From positions 1 to 11,299 of the forward strand of contig WKLE02000639.1 of the NCBI GenBank assembly GCA_014885115.2: a stretch of 11,299 nt of DNA, read 5' to 3'. This stretch comes from Asterionellopsis glacialis. Lineage: Eukaryota; Bacillariophyta; Plagiogrammaphyceae; Rhaphoneidales; Asterionellopsidaceae. How positions within the stretch are numbered: position 1 is the stretch's first letter; every line of letters starts with the position of its first letter. A model generated the notes under the pieces. It was not told where the DNA came from. It made no database searches and saw only the letters and a list, made by a program, of their open reading frames with translations. Made by a program: the position numbers and the translations under genes. Positions 1 to 8,515 of this stretch are shown one piece after another.

Positions 1-125
1 ATTTTTTGATTGACTGACGGACAGACTTTTTCCCAGAGTAGCTTGAACTTCCTTTCTGATGTAGGCAAGTTGCGAGACTCACGCAATATGTCAATCAATT
101 GTAGTACAGACGTACCATGATGCAA

Positions 126-183
126 TGATGTCATGGATCAGGACAGATGAGATGACGTGATGATGTCATTAAGTGGACAGATG
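126..183 (+). repeat. Imperfect tandem repeat, two units of about 24 bp
   Basis: TGATGTCAT at 126-134 is followed six bases later by GGACAGATG (141-149). The same pair recurs at 161-169 and 175-183 with a five-base spacer, so the period is about 35 bp. A third TGATGTCA stands alone at 220-227. The units are too ordered for chance but too short to name a family. Confidence 0.6.
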
Positions 184-275
184 CCAATGTGCAGTGACGC
201 GCCACATACATGCAAACGCTGATGTCACAAGCAAAGCGTATCGAAATCCACTCTGCAGCAAAGCATGATGCGTCA
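126..275. promoter_or_regulatory. Cluster of CRE/bZIP-like motifs
   Basis: Within 150 bp there are three TGATGTCA boxes (126-133, 161-168, 220-227), TGACGT (153-158), TGACGC (195-200) and its reverse complement GCGTCA (270-275). TGACGTCA is the known palindromic CRE bound by bZIP factors, and TGACGT/TGACGC-type elements have been described in diatom CO2/cAMP-responsive promoters. TGATGTCA differs from TGACGTCA by one CpG-to-TpG change. A promoter role, for an LTR or for the adjacent element, is inference from motif density only. Confidence 0.35.
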
Positions 276-327
276 CGCCAAAACGTGATGATGGGCTAGT
301 CCAGCACACTCTCATTGGCTGCCTCGG

Positions 328-359
328 GGAGTTTGTTTTACATGGTAAAACCAAACTCC
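328..359. repeat. Hairpin: 14-bp stem with one bulge and a 3-nt loop
   Basis: The left arm 328-341 (GGAGTTTGTTTTAC) pairs with 345-359 (GTAAAACCAAACTCC), leaving C351 bulged and ATG (342-344) as the loop. The right arm can instead fold on itself (CCAAA 351-355 with TTTGG 360-364), so two structures compete. The inner GTTTTAC/GTAAAAC part recurs after ORF2 at 8384-8402. It could act as an RNA stem in an element UTR or be a small inverted-repeat relic. Confidence 0.7.
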
Positions 360-461
360 TTTGGAATCTGATCTTTAAGTAGATCCGCTGTAGGATCCCT
401 TACTACAATTGAGTCAAGAAGGTGAATTGGTGTATTGTTGACTATTTTTAGCCACTAGTTA
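335..461 (+). repeat. Flanking module, upstream copy
   Basis: The copy begins with GTTTTACAT-GTAAAACC (335-352), has AGTAGA at 378-383 and ends with TTTTAGCCACTAGTTA (446-461). The same three landmarks occur in the same order after ORF2 at 8384-8402, 8434-8439 and 8500-8515. Offsets from the first base are 43 versus 50 and 111 versus 116. The 16-mer boxes match at 14 of 16 positions. Sequence between landmarks is only weakly alike, so homology is likely but not certain. Confidence 0.45.
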
Positions 462-482
462 CTCTTTTTTGGAGCTAAAAAT
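444..482. repeat. 9-bp inverted repeat
   Basis: ATTTTTAGC (444-452) is the exact reverse complement of GCTAAAAAT (474-482), with 21 bases between. It overlaps the end of the upstream flanking module and lies about 55 bases before the first ATG of ORF1, so it may be 5' UTR structure. Confidence 0.45.
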
Positions 483-535
483 TTGCACCTGGTAGAGAGC
501 CTACACCCACCAACCTACAGTAGTAATCCCACAGT

Positions 536-2587
536 ATGTTTCCTTGTATTAATGACCTTTTATCAAAATCTTCCATCATGCAACCCTCCGACGATGATGA
601 TGACGATGCTGCCACCATGGGTAACCCATCAAACCGACCTTCATCCTCCTCTATTTCAACAACAACTTTATGCGACCACCAAGAATCCCACGACTTTATC
701 GAAATTGAAGGAAAAAAGAAAAAATCAAGTCTGAAAAACGCAAACCTCAGCCATGAACGCTCCACTTGTTACACATACCAATTACAAGTTCATTTAATGA
801 TTCCTCCATCCCACAACGGCATCCTGAATGGGGCTACTCTCCAAAAGAAATTCATGGAACAGATTTATTCAGTAGACAACTCAACACTCATTATCAAATG
901 GTACGATGATGACAAATCTAATCCACTCACAAAAGCTAATCAAGTTCCGATGAGTAAAGCTAGCACCAAACAATTGATTTCAGGCACCAACGCCTTCCAA
1001 GGACCAAGCAACACGAACATCCTTAAGTTTTTCCTCCTTATCGAAACCTCCATGTCCTTCACCTCCTTTCAAGGATCAATGAAAGCATGGCTGGATCAAC
1101 ACAAACATCAAATGTGGATTACAAAACTTTCAACTACAAATAATTGCACTTTGGCATGGTTGAAATTCGCCCACCCTGACTGGAGTTGCTATGATGAACT
1201 TAAGAAAAACTTGTCCCATCTCATTATGGACAGCTACTCTTCCAAGTCATGTAAAATTGACTTACACCCGCGAAAATCCTGAGTAGGCCCAGGACTGAAC
1301 GCTATCCAAATTTATGCAATCACAATCGCATGTTGCATTTGCAACGTCGAAGCTTACATGGAAGCCATGATCAAAGGATTTCAAGCCCCAAATTAATTTC
1401 TCTTCTTTGCCACATCAAAGTCATCCCTTTTCAAGGAATCACAAAACTAATTTCAAACAAAGCAGTGATAGCTCATGCGAATGAACACAACCAAGTAATT
1501 CCCAGACTACACAAAAGATCCATCTACGGATATTCTGATATCTTCACTAAACTACCCACAGATGAACATCCCAACTGACCAGGCCAATCACTGTTATCAA
1601 TTCACAAACAATTATTAACTAAAAAATCTAAAGAAACCAATGGTGCACTGTTTCATTCCATCAAAAGCAGAGGTAGTAGCGGCTTCCTCCTCATCTTCAT
1701 TGATTCTTATCTTGATGAAGCCATAAAAAAACGAAAACCTTAAACCTCATCTCAAAGAAGTATTCCTGATCAATACAGTACAACAGTTCATATCCCAAAT
1801 CAACACAAATTCTTATCAATTCCTGCATAATGAAGATGCACAATCCAAAGTATCTGAACTTAGCACAGCAGAAATATATTACAAACGGATTAAACTAAGA
1901 AGCGCAATATTTATCCCACCTCTTTCCAGCTTGTCATCAGACAATGCTCCAAACAATGCAAGCATAACCACTAATCAGCGCAAACAACAATACGTCCATA
2001 TCACCTATGGTGATGAGATTTCTTTCTTAGGATCAAGATCCGCCCAGCATTCTTAACCATCATACGCAAACGCAGTGACAAATAATTCAGCAAGATCCCA
2101 ATATTCTAACCAATCAAAAACATTTCCACCATCTCAGCCTTCCATAATGGATGATGCAACTATCGCATTGATCAAACCCAAGATCCACTCTATGATTGAA
2201 GCATCTAGACGCAACATAGATTTGCACTTAAAAACTCTCATACAACAACATAAATCTGCTCAAGACAAAATCGAAGCATTAAAAAAGCAACAAGAAGAAG
2301 ACAAATTACATCACACTAAAGAACTGGAAGACTATAAAACCCACTTCATGAGTAAATTACTTCAAGAAGTCTCTCAATGTGTACACACCTCTGTCAAAGC
2401 TAAGTTTGATGCTCTTCAAGAAACAGAATCCATGAATGAATCACCTATCAGATCCCCAGTACAAAAATTACCTAAAAACGGGGAATGCAACTTCTCCTCT
2501 GCGGATTCAGCAACAGAAGCAACAAGGGAATCCCCTGAATCCCGCGAAGAAATCTACAACACTCCTACCAAACCAAGGAAAACCTAA
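536..2587 (+). pseudogene. Non-LTR element ORF1 protein, broken
   Basis: This is the accessory (RNA-binding/RNP-type) protein of the element, about 680 codons. Frame 2 runs from ATG 536 (or ATG 578, just before six Asp codons at 590-607) to a TGA at 1280-1282, and continues in the same frame to TAA 1394-1396. The sense then moves to frame 1, with a TGA at 1576-1578. It returns to frame 2 at an A7 run (1725-1731) and stays there to TAA 2585-2587, crossing one TAA at 2054-2056. Around 1080-1235 the pattern MKAWLDQHKHQMW, then LAWLKFAHPDWSCYDEL, matches a conserved ORF1 block I associate with diatom LINEs. A SYANAV motif lies at about 2060-2077. Residues coded by about 2147-2420 form a charged coiled coil, as expected for ORF1 multimers. 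The TAG at 521-523 rules out an earlier start. RNA binding is family-based inference. Confidence 0.75.
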
Positions 2588-2848
2588 TCCAAAACAGGGA
2601 ACTTTGAAATAATGAGCATCCCTCAGTTTCCTGGGCAATCCATACATTCCTTTCTCCGATCAGATACTAATTCTTACCTAATTCCATCTCAGGTCCACAA
2701 ACACAATCACATCACACTATCCCACACATCCACCACTCTTACCAAACATTATTCAAACTCAAATATACTAGATTGGATACTTCCATCATCAACTACCTCA
2801 TACAAACATTATCAAGAAATTGGCCATAAAATGCCTGACAACAAAACA

Positions 2849-3660
2849 TCCGAAACAACTAGATTATATATACATAACGTTAATGGCATCCAGATTGACT
2901 CGAACAGTGGCGAAGTCAACACTGTTGCCACAGAAATGCCTCAAATTAACTCCGACATTGTAGCTTTAATAGAAACAAACATGGACAACACAAAATATCA
3001 CACAAGACAACAGATTCATGAAAACCTTAAAAAGTACAACAAACACTACAAATGCAAAATTTCAGGCACTAGTATTCCATCTGCAACAAATAACAAACCA
3101 GGAGGGCTAATAAGCTGGACAACAGGGAACGTTACTGGGTGAATCAAATCCTGCACCTCTGATCCTTTGGGACGATGGATCCATTGGTCATTACATGACA
3201 AAGATAACACAATCCATATTGTGTTCATTTATCACGTTTGCAACGATTCTCTGTCAACCAACAAGTTCAACACAATGACAGCTTTTGCTCAACAAACGTC
3301 CATATTAAAACAACAACAACACAAAGTTACCAACCCCTGCCACCATTTTTGCCGTGATTTACATAAATTACTGGAAACCATCAATTCTCATAAAAAAAAC
3401 AAGAAATTTTAGTAGCTGGCAATTTTAATGAAGAATTCAGAGCCAACCAAAAAGGTATCACAAAACTTGCCCAGGAATTTCATTTGCGCAACATCATGTA
3501 TCATCATCTCCAAACCTCAAAATTCAATACATATTCAAGAGGCCCAAAATGTATTGATTATATTCTCTGTACTGAAGGTTTTTCTAAATCTATAATTTGA
3601 GCAGGCTACAAACCGTTCCATCATAGGATACAATCTGACCACAGAGGCCTTTTCAATAAT
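2849..3660 (+). other. ORF2 endonuclease domain (EEP/APE type)
   Basis: The order of motifs fits the endonuclease/exonuclease/phosphatase fold. HNVNG (2873-2887) supplies the first metal-site Asn. ALIETNMD has the catalytic Glu at 2972-2974. GNFNE (3418-3432) stands where GDFN-type motifs are usual. SDHRG begins at 3634 and has the terminal Asp-His pair. Its known role is to nick target DNA so that the 3' OH primes reverse transcription. Damage: TGA at 3140-3142, a frame change at the A8 run 3392-3399, TGA at 3598-3600, and Asp-to-Asn at 3421-3423. Each stop would fit a CGA arginine codon that lost its C, and the Asn fits GAC to AAC at a CpG. Confidence 0.8.
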
Positions 3661-4379
3661 CCAACATCCCCGTTAGCTCCGATCACTTCCAGAGGCATGC
3701 ACAGTGAAAATAGAAAATCAAACAGACTATATGTGAAAAAAATGTATGGTCATCTCTTAGCAAACAACGTTGGAAATATGCTCATGAAACTTGATACACC
3801 ATCCGGCGATTCAATTCAAACAGCAGAAAAAAAAGATTTACTAAACGTGCAGGCTTCATTAAGCGCCAAGAAATTTGCAAGTATTCCATATCACCAACCA
3901 CAATCTAAACTGATTTACAAGGCACGAGTCAAATACAACAAACTTAGAAAGTTAATTTTCTTATTAAAAAATGATTCATCTGATCATACACAGATAGCAC
4001 AACAAAAACAAAGCATAACTTCAGACACAGCAACCTTAGATAAAAATGAATGCTGCAAGATGTTAAAAACCAACGGGCGCTTATCAAAAAACTAGCAAAA
4101 ACAGAGTCTGAACGCTACACCCAACAATTAGAAGACGATCTGCTTATGGCCGATTTGGAAGATGACAAACACAAGTCAATCATGTTGAGAAATCTGAGAA
4201 AACGCAGAAATATCAAACAATTATTCACAAAATTACGGGGCTTCAGGGAAAAGGATAACAACAGCGGGATTAATTCTATCAGAGTACCTACTAACCCAAA
4301 TATCAACCCAAAAGAATGTAACAATTGGATAGAAGTTACAGAACCAACAGCAATTAATGAATCCATTCTCCAGTGCAAT

Positions 4380-5640
4380 CAAACTCACTTCTGCCAAGCC
4401 AATTCTATTCCATTCAACGTCTCCCCCCTGAAAGAACAAATACCATTCCCAGGCATCGGTGAAGTATCTGACCTAATATTGGAAGGCGAGTACAACAGCG
4501 CCACTATCAATGACATAACAAATCTATTAATTCAACAACTTCAATACAGAATAGAACCTCCAAAAGACACACCAGAAATGTCCATACACTCCTTTGTTTC
4601 AAAAATTAGGCATTGGAAAGAATCAACATCTACATCACCATCTGGAATCCACACTGGCCACTATGATATCCCACATTCCGAAGAAGAAACTTACACAGCC
4701 CTTGAAACCAAGCAACATTTCGTTTTAGACACTCACACAAAAATGATCAATTATTCCTTATCCACCGGATACTCATACAAAAGATGGCAAAATATAGTTA
4801 ACGTTATGATACTAAAAAAACTGGAGATACACTTATACACCGACTTAGAGTCATTCACTTGTACGAGGTGGATTATAACCTCATACTCAGCACAAGCTGG
4901 AGGAAATCCATTCACCAGGCTGAAGACGCTGGAGTTATCAATCCTGGTCAATTTGGAGGAAGGACAGGTAGAACTGCACATGATCTGGTCTTTATCGAAG
5001 AGCAAATCCAAAAATACTCCCAACTAACAAGATACTCATCCATAAAGTTTGCGAATGATGCAACTGCATGTTATGAGAGAATTCTCCCATCCATAGCTTC
5101 CATCACATGGTACTCCTGCAAACGTTTCTTACATCATGGCAAAAACCCAGCTGGAGACTAAATACAAACTGAAAACATCACTAGGATTGTCAGACACCCA
5201 CTACAAATACTGCAACAAATTTCCCATAAATGGATCAGGTCAAGGAAGCAGTAGTTCTCCAGTCATTTGGGTATTTATCAGCAGCATCTTGTTCGACTGC
5301 CATTATTCAAAGGCTTATGGAGCTAACTTCTATTCCATCAATAATAAACACAAGCTCCATATAAGTATGATTGGCTTCGTTGATGACAGTACAGGATACT
5401 GTAACACTACAGCACCAAACAAAGATATCAGCACAATGTTTTCTTGGATGGAACATGATGCCCACCTTTGGGACAAACTATTATGGCAATCTGGGGGTGA
5501 TCTCGAACTTTCCAAATGTCTATACCACGTCTCTGATTACCAATTTACTCCCAAAGGAGAGCCAACCCTACACAATGAATTCCCCAATTTAAAAAATATC
5601 AATTTTTTCCAATACCGAATCATGCAATTTAGTAATATCA
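4380..5640 (+). other. ORF2 reverse transcriptase domain
   Basis: This is an RNA-templated DNA polymerase. HFCQA (from about 4387) and WKESTSTSPSG (4614-4646) mark the finger region, and the second is a block I associate with diatom LINEs. GQFGGRTGR starts at 4946. Motif A reads FANDATACYER (from 5048); the likely catalytic Asp (5057-5059) is kept, while the neighbouring residues read Ala (5051-5053) and Glu where Asp would be expected. Motif B is GSGQGSSSSP (from 5232). Motif C is GFVDDST, with the Asp pair intact at 5382-5387. A GG-LELSKC block (about 5490-5520) follows, like the thumb-side motif of LINE RTs. Frame changes at about 4050-4080, 4814-4820, 5100-5110 and 5600-5646 break it. Confidence 0.88.
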
Positions 5641-5646
5641 CGATGA

Positions 5647-6890
5647 TCTCCCTACAAAGACCATGAAACCCTGAGCTGCTTCAAATCACCAAGCGGCAGT
5701 CAAGTTACTCAATTACTTGCCCTTCCAGAAAAAAGCAACAGACAACTTGAAGTAATTCAATCCAGCCCCTTCCAAAGACAAGATGCCTGGACTTATTATT
5801 ATTCCATATTCTTACCAAGCGTTGGATACAGTTTACCACTTAGCCACTTTAAAGAACAAGATTTACTTTCCATCCAGCAGAAACCAACAAGAATACTACT
5901 GGCTAAAGCAGGCTTTAACAGAAATACCAAACAAGCAATAGTCTTTGGCACGAAAGCTTTAGGCAGATTGCCTTGGAGACACCTTTACAACATTCAAGGA
6001 ATCGGCCAAATCAAACTATTCCTGAAACACTTGAGATCTGATTCATTTATTTCACAACTCTTAGAAATTAATTTCTCGTGGATTATGGCTCAGACAGGAA
6101 CTAGCGATTCTGCTTTAGAGAACACTACGCACCCACTTCCTCATCTTGAAGCCAAATGGTTCCAATCACTCCGTACATTCCTATCTACGTTCAATGACAA
6201 GATCTCATTGTTAACTGGCGCACATAATCAACCACAACAGAAACATGATAAATGCATCATGGACATAGTACTCGCACAATCCAATTTCAAACCTCACGAA
6301 ATCCGTTCCATCAATTACTATTTCTGATACTACTACAGCCTCCGGTACCCATTTAAAACCAGGAATCTTGGCTGGAGTCCTCCTCATTGATTCTAATACG
6401 ACACAATTCAGAGAATTCCGTCAACAACACACAGATGATACATCATGGCGAGTTTGGAGGGAAGCATGCAAATTATTCTCCTCAAAACAAGGAAAACTTC
6501 ATCAGCCACTAACCAAATGGCCATATAAACCTAGCACCCTACGCCAACGTTGGACCGCTTATTTCAATCCAAAGGATCGGTCCTTATACATCTGAAACCA
6601 TACCGGATATATTAAATGTACACAAAGCGTTGACGGGCTATATCATCAGACCTCAGTTAATGCAGACACAGTACCTGATACTAGTGTTCCAGTCAGTCCA
6701 ATACATCAATTACTTGGCTGGCATATCTCTAACACCTTTCCTAGCAGATCTTCTGTAATATCTAGTCATAATTCCTTCACAGAATTTATCGAGACACAAC
6801 CAGAATGGTCAAAACAGCTGCTAAGAAATCTACGATTCTTGGTCCCCATAGAGGACATTGTCCAATTCATTACCTTCCACTCTGTAATAA
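5647..6890 (+). other. ORF2 segment between RT and RNase H
   Basis: Frame 1 is open from 5647 to TGA 6325-6327 (about 226 codons), and frame 2 takes over near 6320. The first part, with LLALPEK, WTYYYSIFLPSVGYSLP and LPWRHLYNIQG, resembles the helical post-RT region of diatom LINEs. The second has LKPGILAGVLLID and a WR/KWPYKP stretch, then a TGA at 6593-6595 in an otherwise open frame that continues into RNase H. I know no named domain here. It may position template and target DNA, by analogy with LINE thumb/connection regions. Confidence 0.55.
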
Positions 6891-7360
6891 TAACAAGTGA
6901 TGGCTCAGTATCTAACTCGGGCAACGGCACATTTGGCTGGGTTGCAGCAACAAGTCAAGGCACACGTATTCTCTCCTGCTCGGGATGGGCATATGGATGT
7001 TCCATGGGCAATTCAATGCGCACTGAAGCATACGGATGCTTATCTTGGATAACTTTCCTCCATTTACTGAAACTATACCACAAGATAGACTACAACAAAA
7101 AAATTCAATTGCAGCAATATACTGACAGCAAATCTCTACTAACCTGCATTGACAACATCAGACATTAAGCCTACTGTACAGCTAACTCAACCCTAGCTTG
7201 CGATTGGGACATCATCCAAATGATCTGCAATACACTGTCTACATTACCAGATTCCCCTCTCCTACACATCCACGGCCACCAGCATGATGAATGTTCATTT
7301 AACGATTTACCTCTTCCAGCTAAACTTAACATCAAAGCCAATTATCTAGCTGGTCAGGTC
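6890..7360 (+). other. ORF2 RNase H domain
   Basis: This domain degrades the RNA strand of the RNA-DNA hybrid after first-strand synthesis. Seen: TSDGSVS with the first Asp at 6899-6901, GTFGWV after it, RTEAYG with Glu at 7025-7027, and YTDSKSLL with Asp at 7124-7126. The last motif reads KANYLAG, with Asn at 7340-7342 where Asp is expected. A TAA at 7166-7168 interrupts the frame between the third and fourth motifs. Three of four catalytic residues survive. The Asn codon AAT follows a C, so GAT lost at a CpG is the simplest history. Confidence 0.82.
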
Positions 7361-7639
7361 CATCAAACCAAATGTTCTCCCAACCTGTCTCAGGTAATCC
7401 AATTTCCAAGCAACCAAGCCCAACTTAACATTAACAAAACCACGTGCAACGGAAAGTATCCATCAATGATTTGGTTTGCCTGTCATGCCCTGGCATTAGT
7501 TGAATATATACAGACCCGTCACAATTTATCTCCCATACATTATTGCTCAATCAATACTAATGCGCATTCCACTTCCACTGCTTTATCGGCACTATCCCAA
7601 AAGCACCCTTTTCTTGTCAAATTAGTCCATTCTCACCTC

Positions 7640-8363
7640 CCCCTCAATCTGGGTGTCTCCAGATATGACACAACAGTAGATCCAATATGCCCAGCGTGCA
7701 AAACAGTAGAAGAAAATACACTACATCACTTCCAAACATCCAGATTTACAACAAAAGAGGAAGCTCCTTTTGCAAGAGCTCCGTGCACAATGTGACAAGA
7801 TGAAATCAGACCCAATAATTTGCGATACCCTCTTATTTGGAATCAAACACTTGTTTGGATCTCTAAGCGTTCCTCCAACACACCTTCTGACTGACTTATA
7901 TGACACTCAATCAGAAATAGGATGGATACAAATAATGTATGGTCGTTTTGTTCTTAAATGGTCATACCTGCAGGACCAGCATTATGCCGCAAAATTGACT
8001 TGACATCAAACCGGCCAGACATGGACAATAACTATGTGTTGCATCATATTTACTTGGTATTCTAGCTATTGGCACACCAGAAATTCCATAAAACATGGCA
8101 TCAATAATTCTGCATGACATGCTATAACCAGAGAAAGAACTCTAAATCAGATGGAAGCATTTTACCAATTTAAAGATGAAGTATTAGCAAGGGACAAAGA
8201 TATATTTTATGACACTGTTGAACAACATACCACAGATGCGACAATGACACAACTGCAACATTGGATTTCAACATGGCGACCAACTATTCTGAACAGCGTA
8301 AAACATGCAAAATTGTGGGCAATTAAAGGAGTGAGGACGATTAACCACTACTTTCAATTTTAA
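7640..8363 (+). other. ORF2 C-terminal tail with a decayed zinc-binding knuckle
   Basis: CPACKTVEENTLHHF (from about 7689) has the Cys-x2-Cys and His pair typical of the C-terminal zinc knuckle of many LINE ORF2 proteins; the final Cys is missing and Thr/Ser occupy its place. The frame changes from 2 to 3 near 7745. Afterwards EIGWIQIMYGRFVLKW and WYSSYWHTRNSIKHG fit the conserved tail of diatom LINEs. TGA codons at 8001-8003 and 8115-8117 interrupt it, and it ends at TAA 8361-8363. The role is probably RNA or DNA contact during priming; this is inferred from the family. Confidence 0.6.
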
Positions 8364-8383
8364 CCAGATTGAGCAATATAAAT

Positions 8384-8402
8384 GTTTTACATTAAGTAAA
8401 AC
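8384..8402. repeat. 7-bp perfect hairpin after ORF2
   Basis: GTTTTAC (8384-8390) and GTAAAAC (8396-8402) are exact reverse complements around a five-base ATTAA loop, 20 bases after the ORF2 stop. LINE RTs often recognise a stem-loop in the 3' UTR of their own RNA, so this is a candidate recognition structure. The same arms form the inner part of the hairpin at 328-359. Confidence 0.55.
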
Positions 8403-8515
8403 CCCAACCCTGATGGTCCAGGCCGTCGTTGCGAGTAGACTAGATTTCTATGGTTATCAGTAGCTGCAGCGATTAACAAATAAATTGAAAAGTTAATAAT
8501 TTTAGCAACCAGTTA
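8384..8515 (+). repeat. Flanking module, downstream copy
   Basis: Contains the GTTTTAC/GTAAAAC hairpin, AGTAGA (8434-8439) and TTTTAGCAACCAGTTA (8500-8515), in the same order and nearly the same spacing as 335-461. The last box can itself fold: 8499-8506 pairs with 8512-8519 (one G-T pair) around a five-base loop. The module may mark the 3' end of the non-LTR element. Confidence 0.45.

Larger units (their letters stand above)
1..535. other. 5' flank without a gene; possible old LTR or promoter DNA
   Basis: No reading frame here resembles a protein I know, and all frames are short. The stretch holds repeated TGATGTCA/TGACG motifs (126-275), a long hairpin (328-359), a second inverted repeat (444-482) and a block that resembles the DNA after ORF2 (335-461). 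A TAG at 521-523 closes the ORF1 frame just before its first ATG. It may be the 5' UTR/promoter of the downstream non-LTR element, a solo LTR of another element, or the 3' end of a previous copy. No second LTR copy is visible to decide between these. Confidence 0.5.
536..8363 (+). mobile_element. Decayed non-LTR (LINE-type) retrotransposon, diatom-like lineage
   Basis: Two consecutive ORFs carry the full set expected of an APE-type LINE: an accessory protein with a coiled coil, then endonuclease, RT, RNase H and a Cys/His tail. The coding span is about 7.8 kb, so the copy looks nearly full length rather than 5'-truncated. It cannot be active as written, because ORF1 has at least two frame changes and ORF2 seven, plus many in-frame stops. 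The sense strand is A-rich and often G-poor. True ends lie outside the coding span and are uncertain; candidates are near 462 and 8515, where the flanking modules end. No clear poly(A) tail or target-site duplication was found. It may belong to the diatom-rich Ambal group or a neighbour, but that is from memory and not tested. Confidence 0.88.
2612..8363 (+). pseudogene. Non-LTR element ORF2 polyprotein: endonuclease, RT, RNase H, broken
   Basis: This is the enzyme protein of the element, about 1,900 codons. Its ATG is 24 nt after the ORF1 stop and in the same frame. The frame order is 2 (2612 to about 3395), 1 (to about 4060), 3 (to 4815), 2 (to about 5105), 3 (to about 5640), 1 (5647 to about 6320), 2 (to about 7745), then 3 to TAA 8361-8363. 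Two of the seven changes sit on A8 (3392-3399) and A7 (4814-4820) runs. In-frame stops are TGA at 3140, 3598, 6593, 8001 and 8115, and TAA at 7166. A basic, helical linker (about 3700-4380) joins the endonuclease to the RT. In life the protein would nick target DNA and prime cDNA synthesis there. Each domain is recognisable, so identity is secure although the gene is dead. Confidence 0.85.

Noticed and set aside
169..354. 61-codon frame on the - strand
   Set aside because: It overlaps the hairpin and CRE-like repeats, has no family pattern and reads like repeat-derived noise.
483..734. 83-codon + strand frame before and across the ORF1 start
   Set aside because: It is an out-of-frame shadow of ORF1. 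The ORF1 frame has the family pattern and this one does not.
475..765. 96-codon - strand frame with Ser and Phe runs
   Set aside because: It is antisense to the Asp-rich start of ORF1, and its low-complexity runs mirror that region.
3392..4820. Programmed ribosomal frameshifting at A-runs
   Set aside because: The shifts fall inside domains (endonuclease, RT) rather than between genes, and occur in different directions.
4115..5023. Several 60-90 codon - strand frames
   Set aside because: They lie antisense to the RT and show no motif. The A-rich sense strand gives T-rich, hydrophobic antisense frames by default.
5051..5053. Loss of the RT motif A catalytic Asp
   Set aside because: Lined up with LINE motif A (D-x4-[FY]-D), the catalytic Asp is the one at 5057-5059, which is present. 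The Ala at 5051 is a neighbouring position.
1280..8117. TGA read as a sense codon (recoded genetic code or selenocysteine)
   Set aside because: The terminal stops of ORF1 and ORF2 are TAA and seven internal ones in the LINE are TGA, so this was considered. Frameshifts, Asp-to-Asn changes at active sites and TAA internal stops point to decay. Arg, not Trp, fits the contexts.
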